The notes below the pieces were generated by a model. The model saw nothing but the letters and a program-made list of their open reading frames with translations. It was not told the DNA's origin and searched no databases. Source: Thuidium tamariscinum (lineage: Eukaryota; Streptophyta; Bryopsida; Hypnales; Thuidiaceae). From it: DNA of 64,000 bases. The DNA lies in NCBI GenBank assembly GCA_947034885.2, contig OX344749.2, positions 64,501-128,500 on the forward strand, in the 5' to 3' direction. This document shows positions 47,460 to 60,157 of this stretch, piece by piece. Position numbers and translations under genes: made by a program. Every line of letters begins with the position of its first letter. Positions within the stretch are counted from its first letter, which is position 1.

Positions 47460-48716
47460 ATGGCTCAAGCGTTGAGGAGCGCCGGCATCGCTTCGTCGTT
47501 CTGCGGAACGAGCGAGTTCGTGGGCTCCGTGGAGCGCCTGGGGAGGTCGAATGGCGCCCGCGTGGTGGCCAAGTTCGCGGCCGGCACGAGGAAGGTGAAG
47601 CAGGCGGCGAAGAGCGCGCAGAAGAGGTTCTCGGGCTCCGGCGCCGACAGGCCGTTGTGGTTTCCAGGGGCGAAGGCGCCGGAGTGGCTGGATGGGTCTC
47701 TGGTGGGCGACTATGGATTCGACCCGCTGGCGCTGGGCAAGAGCCCCGAGTACTTGCAGATAGAGTTGGACTCGCTGAACCAGAACCTGGCGAAGAACCT
47801 GGCCGGTGACGTGATCGGGAGCCGAGTGTCAAAGAAGGCGGACATCAACCCGACCCCGTTCCAGCCCTACAGCGAGGTGTTCGGTCTCCAGAGGTTCAGG
47901 GAATGCGAGCTCATCCACGGCCGGTGGGCGATGCTGGCCATCTTGGGAGCTCTGTCCGTGGAGGCGCTCACGGGGGTCACGTGGCAAGACGCCGGAAAGG
48001 TGAGGTTTTCTCTGCTGGTGATTGTATTGCTAAATTGCGTGGAGCTGAACCCGCCTGCGGTGTGTGCGTCCGATTGATTGCGATGGTTGTCCGCTCGGTG
48101 TAGCAATGCAATGTGTATCCTGCGCTTTCGTGGGGTTCGGGGTCGTGCTTGGTGATTCTCGGAGTTCTCCTGGTAACGATCCCTATCCGCCAGCACGGTG
48201 TAGAAAGCAATAAAGAATGCTAGTGGATCGTGGCCACGAAGCTGGCTCTTCTCACTGAAAGGAATGGATGGTGTGGGTGCTTTAGTTGAGGCTTGTAAGA
48301 TAACATTGGAGTTGTGACACGGGAGTGTGGGATTGCGTCGCTCCGTGTGTTGGCAGGTGGAGCTGGTGGACGGTGCTTCGTACTTCGGTCTGCCCCTGCC
48401 GTTCAGCATCACGAGCCTGGTTTACATCGAAGCCCTTCTGGTGGGACTGATCGAGTTCTACAGGAACGGGGAGTTGAACCCCGAGAAGCGTCTGTACCCG
48501 GGTGGCAAGTACTTCGACCCGCTGAAGTTGGCCGACGACCCCGAGAAGAAGGAGGTTCTGAAATTAGCCGAAATTAAGCACGCGAGGTTGGCCATGGTTG
48601 CCGCCTTCGGGTTCGCCGTGCAGGCCGCCGCCACGGGCAAGGGCCCCCTGGACAACTGGGCCACACACCTTGCGGATCCCCTGCACACCACCATCTTCGA
48701 CACGTTCTCGAAGTGA
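47460..48716 (+). CDS. LHCB4: Photosystem II minor antenna CP29 (Lhcb4), complete, 2 exons
   Basis: Monomeric chlorophyll a/b-binding protein that links the trimeric LHCII to the photosystem II core in the thylakoid membrane. Exons 47460-47999 and 48357-48716 (GT-AG, phase 0) give 299 aa. Residues 1 to ~40 are a Ser/Arg/Ala-rich chloroplast transit peptide. The mature N-terminus carries the CP29 signature [19 protein letters not shown] and [17 protein letters not shown], absent from other Lhc proteins. Helix B has the chlorophyll-binding motif [13 protein letters not shown] (residues 148-159). Helix C lies near 200-215. Helix A has [12 protein letters not shown] (251-262). The C-terminus, [20 protein letters not shown], is typical of Lhcb4. 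Codon use is strongly GC-biased relative to the surrounding DNA, as expected for a highly expressed gene. Confidence 0.97.
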
Positions 48717-49300
48717 TTCGATTAGTTTCTTGTCTGTAGCTGCAACGTCAATGCTCAGGGTTTTATTGTAAGCATGCAATGTAATATTACACAAATTTTC
48801 CAAGTCAAGTCGGCATGTATCCGAGGGCGTTGGTGTGGGTTGTTTGCGACTGCTTGCGCGTCCTCGACTTTTCTGTTTCGGTTGAGAGCGCCCTTGATTC
48901 TGATAGTCATTCAAACGCTTGGAGGGGCCTCTTGGACAATTGGGATAACCGGTGACATGTCCGTGAATTGATTAGTTTCTGGTCTGTAGGTGCAACGTGA
49001 AAGTCAAGGTTGCATTGTAAGCATGCATTGTAATGCTCCACGAATTTTCCAATGTGCACCTCCTGGAGAATTGGGTCTGTGACAGGGTCGTGTGGATGGT
49101 GTGATTGTAAGGGTTCATGGGCCACTGCTCATGCGAGACCTCGCCATTGTCGCCGCCTGTGGTTTTGTACAATGTGGTATGAAACTAGTGGTTGTATACA
49201 AGTCTCTAATTTGGAAGATGAATCTGAAGTTGCTTGTGATGATTTTGGTTGGATGCATTAGGGGATGCAATAGGGGATGCCTGTACGCCCAATTTTTTCT
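48717..49300 (+). pseudogene. Decayed partial duplications of the Lhcb4 3' end
   Basis: The 3' flank (GATTAGTTTCTTGTCTGTAG ... GTAAGCATGCAATGTAAT) is repeated from 48970 as GATTAGTTTCTGGTCTGTAG ... GTAAGCATGCATTGTAAT. Just before the second copy, GGCCTCTTGGACAATTGGG (about 48926-48944) resembles the GPLDNWA codons of the gene. Near 49.13 kb, CATGCGAGACCTCGCCATTG and GTCGCCGCCTGTGGTTTT resemble the [13 protein letters not shown] codons. So pieces of exon 2 and its 3' UTR have been copied in tandem and decayed. None is translatable as an antenna protein. Confidence 0.6.
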
Positions 49301-52300
49301 TGAATCGACGATATCATCAACCCATCTTGCGGCATGACTGGAGGGTAGAAGGATTGGGAAGACTTGTCCCTATTCAATGGCGGGGAAGTTCTTCTGAAGT
49401 TGTCAAGCTAAACAGTGTGTTGACAAGAGTGCTAGCTGGAACTCACATCTCACAGAAACAGCAGGGTTGAAGAGTTGAACCCTGCCCTGCCCGCATGCCA
49501 ATTTGGCAAGCGAATTCGCTTTTTTTTTTTTTTTTTGACACAAAAGAAGCGAGTTCGATTGTAAACAACAAACCACCAGCCGCAAGTGGCCTCATGGGGA
49601 CACGACAAGCGAATTCACTTCCACTACGTCGAATGCATTCGGTCTCCCACGCTTGCGGGTTCACGGAACGTTTCGCGGTTCTGTTAGAATATGCACTTTT
49701 TAATTTTCTTTCATGAAGATTTGGATATGGACTTGAATGTGCTTTTCTTGTGATTTGGTGATATCATGGTGGTCAGTTTCAGATTGTGAGTAGTGATGGG
49801 TTCTGAAATTCTGAATAAATTTCATACCGTTTCCTTTACTTATTGTCTTTTCAAAGGGGCAGAACTGAATTGAAAGCAGAGTGTTTGCCCTTACGTGTGC
49901 AAGTTTTGTCCCCTCATAAATATGTATTGGTTTAATTAGTTTTTGATAAGGAAGGTGCGCTAGGTGTGAATCGTGTTTTTTCAACTCAAAGTAAAATGGC
50001 AATGAAAGACAGTGGACAAAATAACCCTAAACTTGAATGAAGTAGTGTATTTGTTTTTCCTCATTACCACCAAAAATTGTAAAACATAAGTTTCAAAATC
50101 GGTTAATCAATTTTGTCTCTACTCACATTAGTCAAAAGCAACTATAGTGAGAGTGTAATTATGAATAACTTTGAGGTTGCTTTCTAAAACATGTTCAACT
50201 TAGTAAGTTTGTTGTAAACATTAAGTGTTTGATGGTGACTCAAAATCTTTCTATGTATGACAAAAGTGCACTTGTTCATCCTTAGAATTTTGTATACAAA
50301 AGGAGAAGTCTTGTACAATAGTTTGACCTCCAATGATCATTTTGGAATTCATCAAGTAGATGATTGACATTGTTTCAAAAGGATGTTTTTCGTGTTGGTA
50401 TGTCCGTTTTTTCAAGATTATGTTCATTAGAGTAGAAGAATGTGGCTTAAAGAGGGTCAACAAATTTAAATCAGCATTGAAAACATTGTTGAAAAGAATG
50501 ATATTCAAATCGTTGCAATCTTACTTTTGAAACAATCATCTAGGTTGCAACGTGATTTTCAATATTTTCAATTGTTTTTAAAATAATTATTTACAATGTA
50601 GTTTTTTATTTATAGTTTCAATGTGAAGGAGCCTTCTCTAGACTTCATTCTTTTCCAAATGAAGTATGAATTAGAGATGAAAATGAACAAATCAATATTT
50701 GTCTCAATGTTTCATATGATTGAATAAATATAATACAAGTGCTTGTAATTTTTCCATTTGTTTTATATTCTCAATGTTCTTTTTATTGTCAATTCTTTAA
50801 AGTAGGAGCATAAATGTTCCAAAAACAATCACATAGTTTATTTATATAATTTGTTTTTTTATTTTTTAAACAAGTATTGAAAGCATTGTTATTTAGATTG
50901 TTTTTTGTTTTGACTAGTATAGGATGGAGTTGTCACTAGTAGAAAAACATGTTTGCCACAATTGACTAAAGTAGGACTAAGTGTTCTATGCAACTATCTT
51001 GTGACTTTAGATCTCTCTACTTGCACCAAATCTAAAGTCACTGTTTTACATCATTGTTTTAAATCATTACTGCATTGTTTTAGTTACAAAATAGTTGAAG
51101 AATGATGTGTATTAATTGTTTTTGTCTCAAAGTAGTTGTAGAATAAAGTGTAGAATTACAAGAGTTGTAATAGAGTTCAAATTTTTAATAAATCCTAGCA
51201 TTGTTGCTTGCATGTGAACCAGAAGCCTTAAGCTCATGAGCGTTGAGCAAGGAGTTTGTGAGCTAAAGCTTCTGAAACATATTATTTTTTTAGTAATTTT
51301 TTAAAAAAAAGTTTCAAATTTTGTCTAAAAATTCAAAAACTTTCTATTTATAGTAAATTTTGGGACTTCGGACTTCGGACTACTATTCCTACGACTATAG
51401 ATATTAATTATTTATAATATGTGCTTTGTCAATTGCCATTTTCAATTGGAGAGGATCTTCAAACTTTAGTGCATTGTTTGAGCACTTGATTCACACACTA
51501 CAATTCCTCTCCCTATAGAATTACAAATTTCTTATAATACACACTATAATAATTTGAACAAACAATACCTAGAAAATTACAAGTGGGTATAGTTTAGCCT
51601 TAAATACAACTACTTTAAACTAATTCTTATTATTAAATTCAAAATAATAATAATAATAATAATAAGTTCAAATTATTGTCTTAATAATTCTTATTATTAA
51701 GACAAGGCTTACCAATATAACGTGGAGTTTAATTTCATTCAAACCCAAGCCATTATATAAAGGTTTCATGGACCTCTTACATATAAACTCCAACATTATG
51801 GAGTTAATGAATGATCACTCCTACAAAAATAAAAAATTTAGAAGACATTGTCACAAAAATGGGAATAAATTTTTTATTTTATTTTTTTAAATGAAAAAAA
51901 ATAACAAAAGAAAATGGAAAACAAGTATAAAGAAATATCAATTTCTTTTTTATATGTGAGTTGATGATTTAGGAATAACAAATGTAGTTTTTAGCAATTT
52001 ATATCTTATTAGTTCAAACATTTGATTAATGACATGTATCCCTATATTTCATGAGTGCTTGAACATTATCCATTTGATATGCTTAAAATCATTTTACTCA
52101 TAGCAAATGTAGATTCATACAATATAAATAGAGTACATAGAAGAATGTCACAATGCCTACTCTAAAACAACAATGGTTCCTATGCAAACAAGAAAAAAGT
52201 TCAATTTATTGAAGCAATCACTTATTGCATGAATTAATTTATCTTCAAGGATATCTATCTTTGCAAAAGTTCATATACAGGTAGTACAAGTGCTTGCAAT

Positions 52301-52927
52301 TTAGATGTTGCTGATCAGCTCTAATAGTGGAAACAACTATTTTAGGAGGGAGGCTTCTACAGGGCCATTTCAATGTTTGTTCTCAAAATAGTGCAGAGAA
52401 CTGTTGATTGCTGTCAGCCAGCAACTACCTAAAAAAAAATTGGTCCCGAAGTACAAAAAAAAGTCCTATTTTTTTTTTTTGGCTTGATTTGGCATGGTCT
52501 CGGCTATGCTGGATTCCTATGTTTTTGGGTTTCCGTTGCAGTTTCAGCGTTCCCAGACTGCGGAAACGCACAATCTTGTAGAGGCCTCCAATAGTCCAAT
52601 ACTTCCTAATGTATTCGCAAAGTTTAGATATATGTATGTGGGGATTGAGGAACATACCTATTGTAATTTGATACCCATTTTTATTATATGTGAACCTATG
52701 TAGATATTATTTAAATTGTGGGTAATGTAAACAAATTGTATGAATTTTGAAGCTTAGAAGTGTTAGTTCCGTAAATTAAATTGCAACTATTAACAAAGAA
52801 TTTTCCTCTAGAGAGTATGGGGAACTTAAGAAAATTAGGATAAGAAGCTAGAAAATGCAATCAGAAGAAAATTAGGGGAAATTCTAGGAAAACAAATAGG
52901 TAAGATGATGATAAATAAGATTTAGTA
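49301..52927. other. AT-rich intergenic stretch
   Basis: No gene is recognised. A poly-T tract (18 T) lies near 49519-49536 and an (AAT)n microsatellite near 51643-51664. At 50934 the sequence CACTAGTAGAAAAACATG looks like an isolated CACTA left end whose subterminal DNA differs from the element at 28.4 kb; no partner end was found. Confidence 0.5.
51643..51664. repeat. (AAT)n microsatellite
   Basis: A run of about seven AAT units in AT-rich DNA, with the complementary word CTTATTATTAA nearby on both sides. Confidence 0.8.
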
Positions 52928-53135
52928 TACTACAAGAGAAAGGGATATTTTAAGTATAGTCTTAGAGACAATATTTTAAATAATGAACTTTTTAAGAGAT
53001 TTTAAGTAAAAAATTGTCTTTCTACTAAAATTTTACTAGAAAGACATGTATTTTTGCTTAAAATCTCTTAAAGAGTTCATTATTTAAAATATTGTCTCTA
53101 AGACTATACTTAAAACACTCCTTTCTCTTGTAGTG
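52928..53135. mobile_element. CACTA-type foldback MITE, 208 bp
   Basis: The ends TACTACAAGAGAAAGG and CCTTTCTCTTGTAGTG are inverted copies, and the pairing continues inward for most of the length (TTTTAAGTATAGTCTTAGAG / CTCTAAGACTATACTTAAAA). The 3-bp sequence GTA flanks both sides (52925-52927 and 53136-53138). The CACTA-like end and 3-bp duplication place it with CACTA elements. A transcript would fold into a long hairpin. Confidence 0.85.
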
Positions 53136-53138
53136 GTA

Positions 53139-53996
53139 GAATAAACAAATTAGGCTAATGATGAAATGGTGACAAAATAGAAACCAAAAATGCAAAAAAG
53201 TAAATGAAAACAAAATACTACAAGTAAAAAATGAAACTAGAATCAAATTGCAAACCAAAAAATTTTAAAAAAAATTGAATTTAAAATAATTTTTTTTTAA
53301 AAAAAAGACCAAAAATAAAATATGAAACTAAATGTAAGTTGAAAACTACAAAAAATAATGTAAAAGAAAAACACAAAAAGAATTAGTACAATCAAATCTA
53401 CTACAGGACTACTAGAATATGGAAGGGACCACTAAAATAATGAGAAAAATACCAAAATAGGATTTTTCAATACCTTAAAGTCTTTTATGGTAATTAAAGG
53501 AGTTTTGCAGTAAATTAGTACAATTTTCACCAAATTAGCATAGTTTGCAATAATTTGACCTTTTTTTCCACTAAAAATGGTGTTTTTACATTAATTTAGT
53601 AGTTTGTAGAAGAATTTCATTAACCCCAAAGGCGTTGAGGTGTGATTTTTGGCATTATAAATTTTTGGGGTAGCTCACTACAAATGGAGTTTTATTTTTT
53701 TTGCTAAAACTTTTACACAAGATGTGCCCGAGGAATAGCTTTAAGGCCCAACAATTTTCGTAACTTTTCACTTCGTAGTTAAGAAGTTATGGCATGATAT
53801 GTCATTTTCTTTACTCGGAGGGCAACCCGGGCAGCTGAAAAAACTTCTTTAAAAAAACTTTTTTTCCAAAAGTGAAATTTCAAATTGATTCTTTAGATTT
53901 TTATAGACATGGGAAGCTTTGTTTCATCCATTTGGATTAAGGAGTCAAAAGTTATGAGTAATTTTAGTTTGTAGGTAGGTATGGTTTTAAAAAATT
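53139..53996. other. AT-rich spacer
   Basis: Very A-rich up to about 53.4 kb, then a non-coding stretch reaching the break point of the truncated LTR-like copy. No gene recognised. Confidence 0.5.
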
Positions 53997-55592
53997 ATTG
54001 GTATTGATGAAGCTCCCTCTTCAAGGCTGAGACCTGGTTAGTTATCCGGGTTACTTCCTCCTTGTCCCGATTCCCATGTGCCTCCCGGATCAACTCTTCC
54101 AATATCTCCATGACCTTGGAGGGTGGAACACTGCCCAGGGCTCTGCACACTCCCTGCAACACCTTTCTCTCCTCCAAGTGGTGCCTCCTGAAGTCATTGA
54201 GGTCCTGAATGATCTTCATCAAGGGATCCTGTCCCCAGACCGGATCTGATCCTTGGGTCTCTCCTGTAACCACGGGGATTTCCAGCGGTCGACTATCTCC
54301 GCCTACCTCTGGTTCTTCCTTCCTTTCCTGAGGTTCCCTTTGTCCTTCGAGACATCATCATCCTGGTTCTTATTGGCCTTAGGATCCTCTCTCTCATATT
54401 CTATCATGGCTGCTCCTACCTCGTAAGCCTCTTTCTCTCTTTCTCCCTTAAGAGATCTAGTGAGTGGTACAAGTGAAACAAAAATGGTGAAATGGAGGAG
54501 GGTTTTGACTTCCCAATCCCATTCACCATTTTGACCATCTGGTCCCGCATGACTAACCCCCAATCTATCTTCCGGTCTCCCGATAGCGCACCAAAAATGG
54601 TGTTGGCTACGGTAACCGTGATCCTACTTGGCCTATCCAGGTTCAGGATTGCCATCATGAATTGCAGTAGTCTCTTGTGTCTAACCGAGATACACTCCGA
54701 CACTTTGAAGCCATCCTTCGGGTTGGTGGGTCTCCGGAACTTACCCAGGTGGAACTTGTCCGTCCGAGTGCCCGTCGCGTCTCCGCCTTGCTCAAACGCA
54801 TACACCTTGTGCCACATCGCTGTGTTCCACTCCCTCGGCAACGCCCGGACCGTCCCCTTCCATTCGTTGGTCTGGCCGTCCAGTAACTCCTCCACCATCT
54901 CCTCGTCCTTCAGATTCCACGGACGAGCCATAAACCCCTCGCAACCCATCTGCCTGAGGTCTTCCTCCAACTCCAGCTTATCTTGTGCATCCGTAGGCAC
55001 GACCGGATTGACATTCCGGAAGGCTAGAATTAGCCCCTCCTATACCTCACTTGCCATTGTTCGCTCTTCGCTTGTGCTAACTAGGTGCGGTCCAACTTGA
55101 CTGAACTCTCCGCGCTCAAGAATCTCTCAACAGGTCCCGTGTTACTCACTCAAGTCTGCGCCAGACCGGATTGATAGACCACCTATCCCTCTTCTCTCTC
55201 TATAGACCGGATACGCTCTCTCTCTCTGCCGGAAGACCCTTTCTCGATTTGTGAGCAAGAAAGTGGCAGGACCTGGCCCTACTCCCTAGTCTTATACTTT
55301 TCACTAAGCATTAATTACTGACCGTTAGGTTTAAACTAGTCTGGTCACGTGGGAGAGTTCCCAACGATCCCTAGGCTTGGTAGCCACTCATTGCCTATCC
55401 GGTCTCGGTTGCTAGGTGGGCTGGATCTGGATTTCTTTTTTCGTCCCTTAACGTAGTTTTCTGTTTCTGGTTTCCGGTCTTGGCCCTAATTGTATGTCAA
55501 ACTAAGAAAACAACAAAAAATGGGGATTGAATAGATCCCTTTTTCCCGTATTTTGTTTACGAACCTAGTTAGGTGGATTCTAGGTTGCCACA
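53997..55592 (-). mobile_element. Truncated LTR-like unit B (family of A), inverted
   Basis: Minus-strand copy of the unit A family. Its TG end (TGTGGCAACC) is at 55592, the TATA box (TATAAG, read on the minus strand) at 55296-55291, and the coding part from about 55.06 kb leftward. Similarity stops at about 53997, within the coiled-coil region, so roughly the last 60% of the unit is missing. The coding part is broken, with a few breaks. No target duplication can be checked because one end is lost. It faces unit C head to head across a 649-bp spacer. Confidence 0.8.
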
Positions 55593-56241
55593 ACCCCCCC
55601 TTGCTTTCCAATCGCAACCGCAACTTGGCATAAGTGTCACCAATGTGGCAATGAATTGGACCCAAAAGCTCCGGCCGCGCGCTCTCATCTCCAACACTGT
55701 ACAACTTAATTTTGAAATTCAAAGCCATCTTTCATGCCCACCTGCACACACCACTCTATCGCAGACTTCCAAAATTACTCAGATCTTGATCTGCAAGAAC
55801 TAAACCCTAAACTCCTCCACCATCACAATACAAATAGGAAGAATCCTCAAATCCTAATTGGTGAGAGAACAGGAAGAAGCCACAAACCCTAACTGGTGAG
55901 AGAGCAGGAAGAAGCTCCAAATCCTAACTGGAGGGGAGACAACCTGAATCGAGACCCTCATTGTCGATTTGCTCCCCATTGTCGATATGCTCCGCATCGA
56001 TCTAGGGCAATCTGACGGCCACCTAAGTAACAACTATCCAACGGATATACTAACGACCTGACGAGTTGATGACCTACCAATTGATAACCTAGCCACCTGG
56101 ATTAATTACCTAGCCAACTCACAAAGGCAGTTGGACTAATTAAGACTTTTAGTAGAATAAATGGATATTAAGGGGGGTATCCTAAGTCTAATTTTTTTCT
56201 AAATCACCCTATTAATCTACACCCTATAGTATTTATAAGAT
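55593..56241. other. Spacer between two head-to-head LTR-like copies
   Basis: Non-coding. A ~36-bp tandem repeat (AACTGGTGAGAGAGCAGGAAGAAGC type, about two and a half units) lies at about 55.85-55.94 kb. The right edge ends with the target duplication AAGAT of unit C. Confidence 0.55.
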
Positions 56242-59200
56242 TGTGGCAACCTAGAATTCACTCCAGTAGGATCTTAAACAAAATACGGGAAAAAGGGATC
56301 TATTCAATCCCCATTTTTTGTTGTTTTTTTAGTTTGACATACAATTAGGGCCAAGACTGGAAACCGGAAACAGAAAACTACGTTAAGGGACGAAAAAAGA
56401 AATCCGGATCCAGCCCACCTAGCAACCGAGACCGGATAGGCAATGAGTGGCTACCAAGCCTAGGGATCGTTGGGAACTCTCCCACGTGACCAGACTAGTT
56501 TAAACCTAACGGTCAGTAATTAATGCTGAGGTAAAAGTATAAGACCAAGGGGGCAGGGCTAGGTCCTGCCACTTTCTTGCACACAAATCGAGAAAGGGTC
56601 TTCCGGCAGAGAGAGAGAGCGTATCCGGTCTATAGAGAGAGAAGAGGGATAGGTGGTCTATCAATCCGGTCTGGCGCAGACTTGAGTGAGTAACACGGGA
56701 CCTGTTGAGAGATTCTTGAGCACGGAGAGTTCAGTCAAGTTGGACCGCACCTAGTTAGCGCAAGCGAAGAGCGAACAATGGCAAGTGAGGTATAGGAGGG
56801 GCTGATTCTAGCCTTCCGGAATGTCAATCCGGTCGTGCCTACGGATGCACAAGATAAGCTGGAGTTGGAGGAAGACCTCAGGCAGATGGGCTGCGAGGGG
56901 TTTATGGCTTGTCCGTGGAATTTGAAGGACGAGGAGATGGTGGAGGAGTTACTGGACGGCCAGACCAACGAATGGAAGGGGACGGTCCGGGCGTTGCCAA
57001 GGGAGTGGAATGCAGCGATGTGGCACAAGGTGTATGCGTTTGAGCAAGGCAGAGATGCGACGGCCACCCGGATGGACAAGTTCCACCAGGGTAAGTTCCG
57101 GAGACCCACCAACCCGAAGGATGGCTTCACCGTATCGGAATGCATCTCAGTTAGACACAAGAGTCTGTTGCAATTCATGATAGCAATCCTGAACCCGGAT
57201 AGGCCAAGTAGGATTACGGCCACCGTAGCCAACACTATTTTTGGTGTGCTATCAGGAGACCGGAAGATAGATTGGGGGTTAGTCATGCGGGACCAGATGG
57301 TCAAAATGGTGAATGGAATTGGGAAGTCAAAACCCTCTCCCATTTCACCATTCTTGTTTTACTTGTACGACTCCTTAGACCTCTTGAGGGAGAAAGAGAA
57401 AGAGGCTTACGAGGTAGGAGCAGCCATGATAGAGTATGAGATTGCGGACCCGGAGGCTGAGAACGACCAGGATGAGGAGGTCTCAGAGGAAGAAGGTCAG
57501 GATGAGCAACAAGGGGATCCACAAGAGAGAAAGGAAGAGCCAGAGGTAGGAGGAGATAGTCTGCCTCTAGAAACCCCCGTGGTTGCAGGAGAGACCCAAA
57601 GAGCGGATCCGGTCTGGGAACCGGATCCCTTGATGAAAATCATTCAGGACCTGGATGACTTCAGGAGGCACCACTTGGAGGAGAGAAAGGTGTTGTAGGA
57701 AGTGTGCCAAGCCCTAGGCTCTGTTACACCCTCCAAAATCATGGAGGTATTGGGAGAGTTGATTCGGGAGGCACATGAGAGTCGAGACAGGGAAGAAGTA
57801 CTCCGGTTAACGAACCAGGTCTCAGCCCTGAAGAGGGAGCTTCATCACAACCAAGAGGAATTGGACGAGGAGAGACAACTCTCCACTCAGGCCCGGAACA
57901 CTCTCGGAGAAATCCGGGAGTTCATCACCCATCCAGGCGAGATCCTCAACAAGACCATGCTGTTCGACAAAAGGGTGTTGGAGGCAGGCAAGATGATAGG
58001 TCCCCTATTGTTGACGACGCTGGTGGCCTACAACAAGAAGATGGAGGCTGCGCTGGAGAAGTGGTGAGCAGTGGTCACAGAGGTCCAGGCTAGCTCTGTT
58101 CCGGTCCCATGACCGGAAGAGCAGAAGATGGAGGTGGAGCAATCAAAGACACAGCCACCAACTGCAGTCAAAATGGAAGCCGGCGTGTCCGAGTCAGCAA
58201 AAGAAGAAGAGAAGAGGTCTGAAGCCGTGACGGAGGAACCCATTCAACAAACCAGGATTGAAGAACCCCGGGTTTCCGAGCTCGAAAAGACCAAGGGACC
58301 GGAATCGGAGCCAAGTGTGTTGCGGGAGGTCGCCTGGGGGACGTCACCACCAAGGGAGAAGATCAAGTTCATCAACCTGATCGATGAGTCTCCGAGCAAG
58401 TCATCACCCATGGTTATCGTGCAACCGAAGACTAGTGAAGAAGTGAAGACAACGGTGCAGGTCCTCCCGATATTGAAGACCGGATCTAGATCCGAGTCGC
58501 CAAGCAAGGGACCAGTCCGGATTGTCGAGAGAATGGGGGAGCAGACCCCGTAGAGCAAGGTAGCCCATCATCCGCTAATCACCGGATTCAAGAGGAAGGT
58601 CACGGAGACACCCACGGTGAAGCGGAAGGCCCGGGTAGAAGAGGAGGAAGAGGAGTCAGAAGAGGAAGATGAGGACTCAGAGGAGGAGACTGACTCCGGT
58701 GATGAGTCGGACCAGTACTCAGATGCCGACCAAGCACTGGCGGAGACCAAGAAGACTAGGGCCAAGGCGCGGGGTAAGACCAAGCTAAAGCCCAAACCAG
58801 TCAAGATGTACCGGTCTCCGAAGAAGCAGCCTGCCCGGAAAGGTGCCTTGCCTATCAAGCGGCCGAGGAAGTAGGGAAGCATTAACACCAGATAGATAGA
58901 AAGGTGGCTAACCTTTAGCCAAAGCAGGATATATTTAGGGTAGGAGTTTTGAACCTAGACCGGATCCAGATTTGTAGGATCTAAGATCCTATTTTGTTGG
59001 TATTTTTGGAGTTTTGTGGAAGTCAACCCACCCAAGTTGTAGAGGAATGTCACGTGGCATTCTTTGTGGTTGGTTTTGATTCCATTTTCACTTTTAGGTT
59101 TGCTTGTAGTTTAGTATTTAAACCCGGTTTGTAATTGAATCCGGGCGCGCATTATATTATCGTTTTTTCACAAGTTTTTGTGTTGCAAATACAAGTCAGA

Positions 59201-60152
59201 GCCTTTCTGATTCACTCTGAAGTGGACTGTGTGCATGGGACCCTGTCAAAGTCTTATGGTGACGGTTAGGATTGCAACCTTGTGTGGATGAGTGTATGCT
59301 TGGATGTTCAGTTTATCCGGTCTCTGAACTTAAAGTGAATTCGGTTTTGATAGGGAATTTGTGTAAGATCCGACAGTGTTTTCCGGAACAGGTCTAGGGA
59401 GTAATCGACGGAGATAGACACTTGTAGAGTCTGGGTTTGAGATCGGGAAGCACCCGGCCAAACGCCAACTGAATGGTGATCCGTTTTCTTTAGAAGAAAG
59501 AAGGACTAGTGAGGAAATTCAGTTCTCTTACACAAGCTACCGCCCTTGTTCTGCCAGGACTTAGACTAACTGGATAATCTGTCGTTGTAGCATTTGTTAG
59601 AATTAGGCAGGAGTGCTTGCGTGACCTGTTGGGCCGGATCAGTTTTGGTCTAGTTGTGAGGTATTCCGGTCTGGTTTTAGTATTAGTTTATTTTTCCTTA
59701 CAAGTGGAACTTCTAACACTATAAAACTTGAAGGGTAGGAGTAAGCTTCCTTCCTAAACGCCCATACAAGTAGACCCCTCTTGTTGCCGAGGTTAAACCT
59801 ACATCTGGTTACTATTCTAGGGACTAGAACAACTCTTAGTATCCGGTCCCTGGCCCCATATCTAGTAAGAGTAAGTAAGAAAATGATAAATACGATGGTA
59901 TAAGTAAATAAGTAATTCTCTTAAGTCGAAGGATTGATCTAGTATCAAGTCCAAGGTAAATCATAGGAACCCTTGAGACCAAGACCGGATCAGCCTTTTG
60001 CTTGGGGTTTTGGTGTGGTAACTACTAACGTATTCCGGTCTTTCGTCAACTTTCGACCAAATCCTTTGGGAACGATACACGAGTCACTTTAAGGCTAATT
60101 TAGTTCATTCTAACGCCTTAGAGAAGGAATTGTGCTTTCCTGTGCTACGACA
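56242..60152 (+). mobile_element. Giant LTR-like unit C (family of A): TG...CA, 5-bp duplication, broken coding region
   Basis: Starts TGTGGCAACC, ends TGCTACGACA, and is flanked by AAGAT at 56237-56241 and 60153-60157. Length is 3911 bp, almost the same as unit A and alignable along the whole length by eye. A TATA box is at 56538-56543. The coding part runs from about 56.78 to 58.87 kb with the same domains and basic tail as unit A; it is broken, with about four breaks. The 3' non-coding 1.3 kb is also well conserved with A, including the CCCGGTTTG...GAATCCGGG hairpin and repeated CCGGTCT words. No direct terminal repeats. The perfect duplication and high similarity to A argue for fairly young insertions of one family. 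Confidence 0.82.
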
Positions 60153-60157
60153 AAGAT

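Noticed and set aside
50934-50950. CACTA-like left end CACTAGTAGAAAAACAT
   Set aside because: Its subterminal DNA differs from the CACTA family in this window and no right end followed by the same 3 bp was found. It may be chance or an orphan end.
56735-57343. Long open frame antisense to unit C, with near-copies antisense to units A and B (up to 202 codons)
   Set aside because: It exactly mirrors the conserved N-terminal coding block and varies as expected from third-position changes of the sense frame. No promoter or own start context supports it.
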